From Anaerolineales bacterium (lineage in GTDB: Bacteria; Chloroflexota; Anaerolineae; Anaerolineales; Villigracilaceae), in assembly GCA_020634885.1 (NCBI GenBank), contig JACKAW010000005.1, positions 62,001 to 126,000 on the forward strand: a stretch of DNA of 64,000 bases. The letters run 5' to 3'. Positions 50,276 through 59,061 of this stretch are shown here, piece after piece. The position numbers and the translations under genes are program-made. The number at the start of each line of letters is the position of its first letter. The first letter of the stretch is position 1. The notes under the pieces are model-generated. The model was not told the DNA's origin. It saw only the letters and a program-made list of their open reading frames with translations, and did no database searches.

Positions 50276-51091
50276 ATGAAACCAAAAGTAGTTGCCATCA
50301 TCCAAGGACGTATGTCCTCCTCCCGCCTGCCGGGGAAAATCCTTGCCGATATCGGCGGACAACCGATGTTGAGCCGGGTGTATGTCCGCACGGCACGAGC
50401 GAAGACTCTCAATGAAGTCATCTTTGCCACGACGACAGACGCCTCTGACGACCCTGTGGCGGAATACTGCGATTTCTCGGGCATTCCCTTCACTCGTGGC
50501 AGTTTGTACGACGTGCTGGACAGGTACTACCAAGCTGCGAAAGAAGTCAAAGCCGATGTGGTTGTAAGAATTACCGCCGATTGCCCGGTGATTGATCCGC
50601 AGTTGATTGATAACGTGGTCAATACCCTGCTTGAAGATGAATATGACTTTGTCTGCAACCGCCTCCCGCCGCCGTGGACGAGAACCTATCCCATCGGTTT
50701 GGATGTGGAAGCCTGCACGTTCAAAGTCTTGAAGAAAGCCTGGAAAGAAGCCAAAGAGCCCCAACACCGTGAACATGCCATGCCCTATTTCTATGAAGGC
50801 GTGCAACTGACACGCCAGAACCGCACACTTGAAACCGGCACTTCCCCTCGCGGATATAATATCGCCCTGCTGCACCACACCACCGATTTCGGCGATTACC
50901 GCTGGACGGTGGATACTCCCGAAGATCTGGAATTCATGCGTCAAGTCTATGCCCGCTTCGATGGACGCGATGACTTCACCTGGAAAGAAGTCCTAGATTT
51001 GGTTCACGACAATCCTGAACTTGCAAAAATCAATGCGAACGTCCAGCATAAAACATTGAAAGATCTCGACGAACGAGCCACTGGTAACTGA
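50276..51091 (+). CDS. SpsF-like cytidylyltransferase
   Basis: A 271-residue nucleotidyltransferase-like protein related to SpsF: VVAIIQGRMSSSRLPGKILADIGGQPMLSRV (GRMxSxRLPGK nucleotide loop), FATTTDASDDPVAEYC, RGSLYDVLDRYYQAA, RITADCPVIDP and WTVDTPEDLEFM. It probably activates a sugar or sugar acid with CTP for the surface glycan, as a second enzyme besides the one at 39.3 kb. The ATG lies 11 bp after a palindromic repeat; no strong Shine-Dalgarno sequence. Confidence 0.87.
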   Translation: MKPKVVAIIQGRMSSSRLPGKILADIGGQPMLSRVYVRTARAKTLNEVIFATTTDASDDPVAEYCDFSGIPFTRGSLYDVLDRYYQAAKEVKADVVVRITADCPVIDPQLIDNVVNTLLEDEYDFVCNRLPPPWTRTYPIGLDVEACTFKVLKKAWKEAKEPQHREHAMPYFYEGVQLTRQNRTLETGTSPRGYNIALLHHTTDFGDYRWTVDTPEDLEFMRQVYARFDGRDDFTWKEVLDLVHDNPELAKINANVQHKTLKDLDERATGN

Positions 51092-51096
51092 TAACT

Positions 51097-52005
51097 GTGT
51101 CACTGATTACTTTATTTTCCGCCCCCAAGCCTTTCACCAATTCGCACATTGCGATGATTCAGCGCAACGCCATCAAGTCGTGGACGTTGTTGCCAGATGT
51201 CGAAGTCATTTTGTTGGGCGAAGAGACTGGGCTTGCTGAAGCAGCCAAAGAACTTGGCGTGAAACACATCCCTCATGTGGAGCGCAACCCGAATGGCGTG
51301 CCGTTGATCTCATCCATGTTCAAGTTGGCGCGTGAAAACTCGAACAGCGAATTGCTTTGCATCATCAATGCCGATATGGTCTTGATGCCCGATTTTGTGG
51401 AAGCGGCGAAGCAGGTCAAAGGTCTAAGGTTGGAGTTTGTTTTGTTGAGTCAACGTTGGGATTTGGACGTGGCTACCTCCATTGATTTTTCGGGAGACTG
51501 GAGCCGCGGTCTGCGATCCATGGTCAATGGTCAGGGTCAGCTTCATCGTCCCGCTGGAAGCGATTTTTTCCTCTTTCCAAAATCCTGCTATGAAGACATC
51601 CCAAATTTCAGTATCGGTCGCGCCGGTTGGGATAATTGGATGATCTACAAAGCGCGAAAAGAAAATTGGGCGGTGATCGATTGCACGCCGTCGGTGATGA
51701 TCGTTCACCAAAACCATGATTACGCTCATCTGCCAGGCGGTAAGCCTCATTACGAACATCCCGAAACGAATGAGAATATTCGATTGGCTGGCGGACAGGC
51801 GAATGTGCGTTATACCATTTTGGATTCGACCCATCAATTGCAGGAGGATGGGAGACTCGCTCGCCCTAAGATGACATCGCTGCGCCTCACGCGTACATTT
51901 GAGTTGATTCTGCGTACCCTGTTCTTTTTCCTTCCCGAAAATATGATCGAGAACATTGCAAGACCGAAGCGCTGGAAGAAGCGAATCAAAAAAATATTTC
52001 GATAA
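51097..52005 (+). CDS. glycosyltransferase-like protein (GT-A fold)
   Basis: A 302-residue protein with a GT-A-like nucleotide-sugar domain: LLCIINADMVLMPDFVEA (acidic NAD motif in place of DxD), FFLFPKSCYEDIPNFSIGRAGWDNWM and a C-terminal basic/hydrophobic tail (about 275-302) that could bind the membrane. The closest general description is a hypothetical glycosyltransferase of polysaccharide clusters. Start GTG 51097 lies 5 bp after the SpsF-like gene; no better start is visible. Confidence 0.75.
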   Translation: MSLITLFSAPKPFTNSHIAMIQRNAIKSWTLLPDVEVILLGEETGLAEAAKELGVKHIPHVERNPNGVPLISSMFKLARENSNSELLCIINADMVLMPDFVEAAKQVKGLRLEFVLLSQRWDLDVATSIDFSGDWSRGLRSMVNGQGQLHRPAGSDFFLFPKSCYEDIPNFSIGRAGWDNWMIYKARKENWAVIDCTPSVMIVHQNHDYAHLPGGKPHYEHPETNENIRLAGGQANVRYTILDSTHQLQEDGRLARPKMTSLRLTRTFELILRTLFFFLPENMIENIARPKRWKKRIKKIFR

Positions 52006-52061
52006 TTTGATCTTCGACAGTCGAGTATCGAATATCTAATCCCGAATAACGAGTATCGAAA

Positions 52062-53027
52062 ATGAGAAAAGGTCAAAACCCTGCCAAGTTTGTCAAAGAC
52101 GTCCCCCGCCCGGAAAGAATCACGGTGGCATTGTTGAACTACATCCCCTTCCTGAGCGGATTCTACGCCGAGACGTTGGATGTGCTGAAAGTCAGTTTAG
52201 AGTCCATGCGCAAAGACGCGGGTCTGCCCTTTGACCTGATGATCTTTGATAACGGCTCTTGTGCCGAAGTGCGCGAGTTTTTGGTGCAAGAAAAAGAAGC
52301 AGGACGCATTCAATATTTGATTCTCTCTGAGAAGAATATGGGCAAGGGTGGCGCGTGGAATGTAATGCTGGCTGGCGCGCCGGGTGAAATTATTGCCTAC
52401 ACCGATAGCGACGTTTTATTCTCGCCCAATTGGCTCTCGCGCTCGGTGGAATTGCTCGAAACCTTCCCCAATGTGGGTATGGTCACGGCGCGCCCGTACC
52501 GCACCTCGCCGGAGTTGTACACGTCCACGTTGGAATGGGCAAAGAAGAACGCAACTCTCGATGAAGGTCAATTTATTCCGTGGGAGACGTTCTTGGAATT
52601 TAATCTCTCGCTTGGGCAGACCGAAGAAGAGAATGTGAAGGTATATGCAGAGACTAGAGATTGGAGAATTAGTTATAAGGGCGTGACTGCGATGGCTGGC
52701 GCAAGTCATTGGCAGTTCACGGCGTATAAATCGACCTTGCAGCAATTCCTGCCCTTCGATATGGACAAGCCCATGGGGCAAGTCCGTCAACTCGATAAAC
52801 GCATGAACGATGCCGGTTTGCTGCGCCTGATGGTCTCAGATCCGCTGGCGATGAATATGTCTAATACGTTGGGGTATTTGCGCGGGGATCTGGGGAAGGA
52901 AAGAGGAAAGATATCGTCCCCAAAGGGGAAGAAAGAAGGAATGGGGAAGCGTTTGTTGGAGTTGCCGCCGATCAAGAAGATGTTGTTGGCGGTGTATAAC
53001 AAGATTTTTAGTTGGTATTATTCATAA
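52062..53027 (+). CDS. GT2-family glycosyltransferase
   Basis: A 321-residue GT-A enzyme: ITVALLNYIPFLSGF opening, FDNGSCAEVREFL, LSEKNMGKGGAWNVMLAGAPGEIIAYTDSDVLFSPNWL with the DSD metal/nucleotide motif, and a basic hydrophobic C-terminus for membrane contact. It likely adds one sugar in the glycan. The 56-bp gap before it contains a direct repeat of GAGTATCGAA (about 52022-52031 and 52050-52059). ATG 52062 has only AATGAGAAAAGG-type purines nearby. Confidence 0.83.
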   Translation: MRKGQNPAKFVKDVPRPERITVALLNYIPFLSGFYAETLDVLKVSLESMRKDAGLPFDLMIFDNGSCAEVREFLVQEKEAGRIQYLILSEKNMGKGGAWNVMLAGAPGEIIAYTDSDVLFSPNWLSRSVELLETFPNVGMVTARPYRTSPELYTSTLEWAKKNATLDEGQFIPWETFLEFNLSLGQTEEENVKVYAETRDWRISYKGVTAMAGASHWQFTAYKSTLQQFLPFDMDKPMGQVRQLDKRMNDAGLLRLMVSDPLAMNMSNTLGYLRGDLGKERGKISSPKGKKEGMGKRLLELPPIKKMLLAVYNKIFSWYYS

Positions 53028-53065
53028 CTAAACAAAACTTCATCTCTGCTAAATAAGGACTTCCC

Positions 53066-54268
53066 GTGAACATTTTCAAAAGCAGATTTCGCGTCTGGTG
53101 GCAGCCGCCTCGCCGACTTGGTGACCGGGTTGAGCATCGCCAGGTCTCATTTCTGGAATTATTTTATGATCTAGTCTATGTGGCGTTGATCGCAGAACTA
53201 TCACATGCCCTTTCAAGCCATATCAGTTGGGAGGCGCTGGGCGGCTTTGCTTTTCTTTTTGTGATCGTCTGGTGGGCTTGGGTAAATGGCAGTTTGTATC
53301 ACGACCTGCATGGCAACAACGACATCCGCACCCGTGTTTTTACTTTTTTGCAGATGCTCACCGTCGTATCCATGTCGGTCTTTGCACATGATGCGCTTGG
53401 TGAAACCTCCATGGGTTTTGCTTTGTCCTACGCCGTCTTTCAATTGATACTCTCCTACATGTGGTGGCGGACGGGTGTTTATGATGAGGCGCACCGACCG
53501 CTGACTCTGCCCTATGTTGCGAGTTATCTGCTTTCTACATTGTTATTTACTGCTTCAGTCTTTATCCCTGCGCCTGTCCGCTTCTATTTGTGGGGAGTGG
53601 CAGTTCTACTGACCCTGTTGGCTCCGTTGTACTGGCGTTTGCGCCGTGCGTCGCCCGAAATTCAGGCACAGATTGACTTGTCCATGGATATTTCAAATTC
53701 GCTGGTGGAACGCTTTGGCTTATTGACACTCATTGTCTTGGGTGAGGTTATCATTGGAATCGTTTCAGGCGTGAATGAACATCACGACCTGACCTTGCAA
53801 ATTGCTGTAACAGCAACACTTGGGATGTTGATCGCAATTGGATTATGGTGGATTTACTTTGACTTTATCTCCCAGCATCGCCCTCGTAAAAATGCGGTAT
53901 CCGTCTTTATGTGGCTATACCTGCACCTGTTCCTGACGATAAGCATCACGGCGGTTGGCGCAACTGTATTGAACGTAGTAAAACATACAGGTGAACCTTT
54001 GCCCACAGAGGTCCGTTGGCTGTTATTGTCAGCCATTGCGATCACTCTGGTTACAACAGCCTTCCTGACGCAGACCACACAGGTCCTGCCTGAACATCAA
54101 CGCATCCATGATATTGGCAGAAGAGGATTGTTTATCTCAGCGCTGCTTATCCTTGTATTAGGCTTCATTCCATTCAGTACAACTCTTTTCTTGAGCGTCA
54201 TCGTGCTCCTCTTGCTTACTCCCATCTACTTCGGGCTTCGAGTTTGGCTCGAAAACGTTGAAATATAA
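53066..54268 (+). CDS. LtrA-family membrane protein
   Basis: A 400-residue protein with about 11 transmembrane helices of the low-temperature-requirement A family. VSFLELFYDLVYVALIAELSHAL is the family's N-terminal signature, with VERFGLLTLIVLGEVIIGIV and LGMLIAIGLWWIYFDFI further on. The molecular function is unsettled. The GTG start at 53066 follows AAGGAC with 7 nt spacing. It interrupts the glycan genes but has no apparent functional tie to them. Confidence 0.88.
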   Translation: MNIFKSRFRVWWQPPRRLGDRVEHRQVSFLELFYDLVYVALIAELSHALSSHISWEALGGFAFLFVIVWWAWVNGSLYHDLHGNNDIRTRVFTFLQMLTVVSMSVFAHDALGETSMGFALSYAVFQLILSYMWWRTGVYDEAHRPLTLPYVASYLLSTLLFTASVFIPAPVRFYLWGVAVLLTLLAPLYWRLRRASPEIQAQIDLSMDISNSLVERFGLLTLIVLGEVIIGIVSGVNEHHDLTLQIAVTATLGMLIAIGLWWIYFDFISQHRPRKNAVSVFMWLYLHLFLTISITAVGATVLNVVKHTGEPLPTEVRWLLLSAIAITLVTTAFLTQTTQVLPEHQRIHDIGRRGLFISALLILVLGFIPFSTTLFLSVIVLLLLTPIYFGLRVWLENVEI

Positions 54269-54269
54269 T
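54264..54269 (+). promoter_or_regulatory. -10 box of GT-B-like gene
   Basis: TATAAT, within the last codons of the LtrA gene, ends 13 nt before ATG 54283, giving a leader of only a few nt without a Shine-Dalgarno sequence. Confidence 0.45.
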
Positions 54270-54282
54270 TCCATCTATCTAT

Positions 54283-55728
54283 ATGACCAAACGCATCTTT
54301 ATCTCCGCCGATCACGGCATGGCAATCATCTACTTTCTGCAAAGCGACGTCGTTTCATCTCTGCTTGAGGCGGGCGTGGAAGTCGTCGTCCTCACCGACG
54401 ACGATACCAAAGACAAAATCTCACAACGTTTTGCAAAGCCGGGTCTCACCTTTGAAGGCTTGCGCCTGAAGCAAGCCAACGACTACGCAAAAAAAATCAG
54501 CCCGCGCCTGCAATCGCTGCTTATCTATTTGCGTCGTGTGGGCGGCTCAAACCGTATCAACACCGAAGCCATGGACAGCCATGTTTGGGAAGTGTGGGGC
54601 GAGAACGGCTGGAAGTTCCGCCTCGGGGTGTGGATTCCTTCCGCTATCATGCTTTTCTTCTTGCGGAATTTTTCCTTCGCCCGTAAACTTCTCGTGCGGA
54701 TGCAAAACCGCTTCACCCCCAAGCCGGGAATTTATACCGACCTATTCGACAAATACCAACCTGACATGGTCATCGCCTCTACCCCCGGCTGGCGCATGGA
54801 CCGTTATCTCCTGCGTGAGTCTGCCCGCCGTGGAATCCCCAACATGACTGTCATCGTCGGCTGGGACAATTCATCCTCGTACAACGTCAGCGGCGCGGAT
54901 GTGCAATGGGCGACCTGTTGGTCTCAGTTACAAAAAGATGAACTGGTCTACGGTTCAGACTGGAACCCTGAGAACGTGAACATTGGCGGCATCCCTTCGT
55001 ATGATGGCTACTTCCGCAAACAGTGGCTCATGCCGCGCGATGAATATTTCAAACTGCACAACCTCGACCCCAAGCGCAAGTTGATCTCATACGCCAGCAG
55101 TTTTGTCCACTTTGCGCCGAACTTTCCCAATATTGAAGCCCTCGCCAAATTGGTTTCATCAGATGAACTGGCAGAACCTTCGCAGTTGTTGATTCGCTTG
55201 CACCCGAGCCACTTTCAAGATAAGCCGAAAATTTTTGCCGAAGAACGCCAGCGCGTGTTCGACTTGGAGAAGAAATATCCGCACGTGCATGTCGTCCAAC
55301 CTGTAGCACTTGGCGGCTCGCTCGGTTACTACGGCGGCGAAGACATGGACGAGAAATCATCCATGATGGCGTATTCGGATGTGTTAGTGACCGTCTATTC
55401 GACCATGCTGGTGGAGACGGCTGTCCACGATACGCCCATGATCGCCGCGACGATTGACGTCCCTGGCGGGTGGAATAAACCCAATAAGTTTTCGTTATCG
55501 TTGAAAGAAATTGGCGATTGGCCCACGCATAAACGCTTCCGTGAGGCGAAGGCGGGACGAGTCGCTTCGGATGAAGGTCAACTGCTCGAAGCGCTGAATC
55601 TCTATCTACAAGACCGAGGCGTGGACTCCGTCGAGAGAAAGAAATTCGTTGAGAACGAGATCACCTTCACAGATGCGTCATCCGGTAAACGGACGGCAGA
55701 ATTTATTTTGAAAGTGTTGAATCGCTGA
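54283..55728 (+). CDS. GT-B-like surface-polymer transferase, CDP-glycerol transferase-like
   Basis: A 481-residue soluble protein. It starts RIFISADHGMAIIYFLQSDVV. The C-terminal half has LISYASSFVHFAPNFPNIEAL, LLIRLHPSHFQDKP, a YSDVLVTVYSTMLVETAVHDTPMIA stretch and a final helix. These match the GT-B layout of CDP-glycerol:glycerophosphotransferase and UDP-GlcNAc epimerase-like proteins, where HPxxF and the Ser/Thr-rich S-T-M-x-E motif bind the nucleotide. It probably adds a sugar or glycerol phosphate to the glycan. Exact activity uncertain. Confidence 0.7.
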   Translation: MTKRIFISADHGMAIIYFLQSDVVSSLLEAGVEVVVLTDDDTKDKISQRFAKPGLTFEGLRLKQANDYAKKISPRLQSLLIYLRRVGGSNRINTEAMDSHVWEVWGENGWKFRLGVWIPSAIMLFFLRNFSFARKLLVRMQNRFTPKPGIYTDLFDKYQPDMVIASTPGWRMDRYLLRESARRGIPNMTVIVGWDNSSSYNVSGADVQWATCWSQLQKDELVYGSDWNPENVNIGGIPSYDGYFRKQWLMPRDEYFKLHNLDPKRKLISYASSFVHFAPNFPNIEALAKLVSSDELAEPSQLLIRLHPSHFQDKPKIFAEERQRVFDLEKKYPHVHVVQPVALGGSLGYYGGEDMDEKSSMMAYSDVLVTVYSTMLVETAVHDTPMIAATIDVPGGWNKPNKFSLSLKEIGDWPTHKRFREAKAGRVASDEGQLLEALNLYLQDRGVDSVERKKFVENEITFTDASSGKRTAEFILKVLNR

Positions 55729-55777
55729 AAACGCCAGTTTGGTTTCATGGTAAAAATGTGGGCTGGAGAAGAAATAA

Positions 55778-56395
55778 ATGAGACAGAAATTTTTACTTAC
55801 CCTATTGGTTGCCATGCTTGTTATATCTGCCTGTGGCGGCACTGAAGCTGCCACACCCGAGATCAGCGCGGAAGATATTGCGGCAACTGCGGTTGCCGAG
55901 GCATGGGTGCTTCTTACTCAAACTGCGGCGGCGATGCCCACCGAAACCCCGGCTCCTACCCTAACTTTTACGCCTCAACCAACAGAGACAGCGCTGGTAA
56001 TCCCCACACTGGAATTATTACCCACACTACCACCCGCACCGGCGGATGTGGTTGCAACGCCCACCTCCGAGTGCAATCAAATTCCGCTGCCTGAGCCAAA
56101 GGGACAATTGGTAAATGTGGAGTTCTATAATGAGTCTGAAGGAAGTGTTAACCTCGCGTTCGGCATGAACTTCCCGAACGATCAGGGAGAATGCTACACG
56201 TATTCTTTCAATCCGCCTAATAATAAAAAAGTTCCGTTGGCTACACAAGTGTTGGCTGGCTGTTATTGGGGGTACGCCTGGATCACCGCTTCTGAGGTCT
56301 CTGTGGCGCGGTCTGGTAGTGTAATTCTGTGTCTTACTGACCCCAGTGTTGTATACCGGATTATGATCACAAAAGAACGGGTTGATTTCAAGTAA
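55778..56395 (+). CDS. lipoprotein with Pro/Thr stalk
   Basis: A 205-residue secreted lipoprotein: signal peptide with lipobox VISAC (Cys 19), Ala-rich spacer, Thr/Pro stalk (about 53-95) and a compact C-terminal domain (about 98-205) with four Cys (in SECNQ, GECYT, AGCYW and ILCLT) likely forming two disulfides. There is no family assignment. Shine-Dalgarno GGAGAAG before ATG. It has the same design as the surface proteins at 7.3 and 8.2 kb. Confidence 0.72.
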   Translation: MRQKFLLTLLVAMLVISACGGTEAATPEISAEDIAATAVAEAWVLLTQTAAAMPTETPAPTLTFTPQPTETALVIPTLELLPTLPPAPADVVATPTSECNQIPLPEPKGQLVNVEFYNESEGSVNLAFGMNFPNDQGECYTYSFNPPNNKKVPLATQVLAGCYWGYAWITASEVSVARSGSVILCLTDPSVVYRIMITKERVDFK

Positions 56396-56404
56396 ATTAT
56401 TACG

Positions 56405-56854
56405 ATGGGTAAAACCGGTTCCATGTTCCTTTTTTATTTTTCGATCACACTTGCCATACTATCCAGCGCGCTGTATCATTTTGTCGCCAAAAGTACGCCA
56501 GCAACTATCAACTTTACGGTGTCTTTATTGGTGACGTATGCGGTTTCTTTTGTGGTGGTGCTGTTTACCTTCGTTTTCTTCCCTGCCAAGCAAGGGATCA
56601 TGTTTGAAATAAAACAGCTTAATTGGGCAAGTGTTTTACTGGCAGTTGCCATCGTTGGAATTGAATTCGGCTTTTTGCTTGTATATCGTTCCGGCTGGAA
56701 TTTAGGGATCGCGGCGGTGGTGGTCAATGTGGTGGCGTCGCTTATCCTTGTGCCCGTGGCTGTTTTTATTTTCAAAGACCATTTGTCATGGGTCAATATT
56801 GCAGGGATATTGATCTGCCTTGTGGGATTGGTCATGTTGAACTGGGGTAAGTGA
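56405..56854 (+). CDS. EamA/SMR-like small membrane transporter
   Basis: A 149-residue protein with five hydrophobic segments. The half-transporter pattern (LLVYRSGWNLGIAAVVVNVVASLILVPVAVFIFKDHLSWVNIAGILICLVGL in sequence, about residues 90-143) is that of one EamA/drug-metabolite-transporter unit, so it may act as a dimer. The substrate is unknown. ATG 56405 lies 6 nt after TAAATT, a possible leaderless promoter; ATG 56423 is an alternative start. Confidence 0.72.
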   Translation: MGKTGSMFLFYFSITLAILSSALYHFVAKSTPATINFTVSLLVTYAVSFVVVLFTFVFFPAKQGIMFEIKQLNWASVLLAVAIVGIEFGFLLVYRSGWNLGIAAVVVNVVASLILVPVAVFIFKDHLSWVNIAGILICLVGLVMLNWGK

Positions 56855-56880
56855 TAAAACGCGATAACATGTTTGTTTCA

Positions 56881-56906
56881 ATGGTGACGACGCAAGTCGT
56901 CACCAT
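56881..56906. terminator. hairpin between convergent genes
   Basis: ATGGTGACGAC (56881-56891) and GTCGTCACCAT (56896-56906), loop GCAA; followed by TTTG only, so a modest terminator. Confidence 0.65.
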
Positions 56907-56911
56907 TTGCA

Positions 56912-57811
56912 TTAAGAATTCTGTCTGACCTGTACATACGAAACGCTAAAGTGCGCCCCGAAAATAAAGATCAAACTGCCGATATATGCCCAGAATAGAA
57001 AGGCGATAATGGCAGAGATCGTTCCATAGACAAGATTATTAATGCTAATGTAGGTGGATACAAAATAAAGGAAGAGGCGCTTTGCCAACTCCCACAACAA
57101 ACCTGCTGCCATTGCACCGGCAAGCACCTCCCGCCAGGCGGCATGTCCATGCGGTAGAACCATGTAGACCACCATAAAGAGCGTAATATCCAAAATAATG
57201 GTCATGAGCAAGCTTAATCCACGCCCAATGGGAATATCCATATCTGGTGACCAGAATTGAATGTTGGTGATCACACTGCCTGTCATTGAGACGATAAACA
57301 GGGCGGGAACCACAAATACCAAAACAGACAAGATCGCCCCTCCGCGCACCTTCCACGAAGACCGGCGTTGTTTAATATGCCAGACCTCATTCAACGTTTG
57401 GGTCATGGTGTAAAAGATGGTGGAAGCCGACCAAGCCAAACTGAGCAAGGCAAAGCCTGTCACCGGTCCACGGGTGCGGATGACCTCGTTGATATTGTTT
57501 CCCAATAACTGCCCCAAGGCGGGGGCTATAAACTCAAGGCTTTTGAGCACAGTCTGCTGGTTGAGGTAGGCATCAAACCCAAGGCTGGCAATGGAGATGC
57601 TAAGAAGCACGAAGGGGAAAAGCGAGAATAATGAAATATACGCGATCGCAGACGCGCGAATGGAGGCTTCGGGTTGCAGGGTCTTCCAGGTGGAATTTGC
57701 CAGAATCCACAACCAATAGTCACTTTTTTTGTTGAGGTACTCTGCAAGTTCAATAACTTGCTTTTTATACGTTCCCCAAAGGTTCGCCAGTTTTTTACGT
57801 TTTGCGGGCAT
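56912..57811 (-). CDS. YihY/BrkB-family membrane protein
   Basis: A 299-residue protein with six transmembrane helices of the YihY/UPF0761 family. RASAIAYISLFSLFPFVLLSISIA, RGPVTGFALLSLAWSASTIFYTMTQTLNEVW and AWREVLAGAMAAGLLWELAKRLFLYFV (each given as reference) are diagnostic. The family's role is unsettled. ATG 57811 is preferred over upstream codons because a TATAAT on the minus strand ends exactly 6 nt before it. Confidence 0.88.
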   Translation of the reverse strand: MPAKRKKLANLWGTYKKQVIELAEYLNKKSDYWLWILANSTWKTLQPEASIRASAIAYISLFSLFPFVLLSISIASLGFDAYLNQQTVLKSLEFIAPALGQLLGNNINEVIRTRGPVTGFALLSLAWSASTIFYTMTQTLNEVWHIKQRRSSWKVRGGAILSVLVFVVPALFIVSMTGSVITNIQFWSPDMDIPIGRGLSLLMTIILDITLFMVVYMVLPHGHAAWREVLAGAMAAGLLWELAKRLFLYFVSTYISINNLVYGTISAIIAFLFWAYIGSLIFIFGAHFSVSYVQVRQNS

Positions 57812-57817
57812 GTGGCG

Positions 57818-57823
57818 ATTATA
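57818..57823 (-). promoter_or_regulatory. -10 box of leaderless yihY-like gene
   Basis: TATAAT on the minus strand, 6 nt before ATG 57811; no Shine-Dalgarno sequence. Confidence 0.6.
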
Positions 57824-57951
57824 AGCGTGCTGCTTCAATTTTGTCCCATGCTATAATTTCGCTTTCAATACCACAAAACCATATCTTCATTACATGATAC
57901 GCATTTGAAAAGTATTATGTGCAGAACCCCATAATTGGATACAGATACACC

Positions 57952-58980
57952 ATGCTTTCACGTTTAAAAGCCGCAGCCCGTATGCTTATCAAGGGCGAAC
58001 CAAAGAAGAAAACCCGCAACCCCATCCCTGCCATCACTCCTGAAGAAGTAGAAGAGATCAAACAGTTCTTCCCGCGTGATAAATTTTTCATCCTCGGTCA
58101 TGCCCGTTCGGGTACAACCCTGCTCATGCGCCTTGCGCGCTTGCACCCCGAGGTACATTGTAATTATCAGGCACATTTTTTTACACGCAAACCGATGCTT
58201 AAATCGCTGGTCGATTCGGCGGAGATCGAAGAATGGCTCACGCGCAAATCCAATCGTTGGAATCACGGGCGCGACCTTTCTCCGCTGGTCTTGCGTGCTT
58301 CGGCTGATTTCATCATGGAACGCGATGCCGCTCGCGAAGGCAAGATGATCGTCGGCGATAAAAGCCCCTCGAGCGTCATCCACGGGCAGGTGGTGCGTGA
58401 TATGCACTTACTCTATCCCGATGCGAAGGTCATCAACATCGTGCGTGATGGGCGGGACGTCTTGATCTCAGAGCGCTTCCGTAATTTTGTCGAAGAATCA
58501 AAATTTTTAACGGCAGAAGACAAACGCATCATCTCCGACCTTCGGGTTGATTCTGCCCCATTTAGCGATGGTCGCCGCTCGATCTTTACCGAATCATTCA
58601 TCCGCAATATTGCCTCGCGCTGGGTAAACGACTTGACTGAAACGGATGCCGAATCTCAAAAACTTTATGGCGGAAAATACCACACCATTTGTTATGAAGA
58701 TTTGCTGCAAATGCCTTTTGAAGAGATGAAAAAATTATGGCACTTCCTCGGTGTGAAAAATGTGAATGCGTCTCTCGAGGAAAGCGTTAAAACCGAAATG
58801 TCTTCCAACCCCGATGGTGAATGGCAGGCGCAGCGCAATGAAGGCATTGCCTCGTTCTTACCCAAAGGGCAGGCAGGTAACTGGACGCGCCTGTTTAGTG
58901 AAAAAGATAAAGCCGTGTTCAAAGAGGTCGCTGGCGCCATGTTGGTGAAGTGGGGCTACGAAAAAGATTTAAATTGGTAA
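57952..58980 (+). CDS. sulfotransferase
   Basis: A 342-residue PAPS-dependent sulfotransferase. KFFILGHARSGTTLLMRLARLHPE carries the 5'-phosphosulfate loop, and VINIVRDGRDVLISERFRNF the 3'-phosphate-binding Arg/Ser region. A C-terminal stretch including YEDLLQMPFEEMKKLWHFLGV completes the fold. It is expected to sulfate a glycan or lipid. PAPS would come from the Sat-CysC fusion 1.3 kb downstream. ATG 57952 is chosen; an in-frame GTG at 57919 is possible. Confidence 0.87.
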   Translation: MLSRLKAAARMLIKGEPKKKTRNPIPAITPEEVEEIKQFFPRDKFFILGHARSGTTLLMRLARLHPEVHCNYQAHFFTRKPMLKSLVDSAEIEEWLTRKSNRWNHGRDLSPLVLRASADFIMERDAAREGKMIVGDKSPSSVIHGQVVRDMHLLYPDAKVINIVRDGRDVLISERFRNFVEESKFLTAEDKRIISDLRVDSAPFSDGRRSIFTESFIRNIASRWVNDLTETDAESQKLYGGKYHTICYEDLLQMPFEEMKKLWHFLGVKNVNASLEESVKTEMSSNPDGEWQAQRNEGIASFLPKGQAGNWTRLFSEKDKAVFKEVAGAMLVKWGYEKDLNW

Positions 58981-58983
58981 TTT

Positions 58984-59013
58984 GTTGGGGTGACCTTCAC
59001 GGTCGCCCTTTAC
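58984..59013. repeat. degenerate copy of the groEL-terminator palindrome
   Basis: This copy of the 7196-7224 element has the same TTCAC loop and GGTCGCCC arm with a few substitutions and one extra base. A second hairpin, GGACGG...CCGTCC, follows about 59028-59048. Confidence 0.75.
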
Positions 59014-59061
59014 TTATATAAACCATAGGACGGGGGCAAGCTCCGTCCATACGAGGTGATG

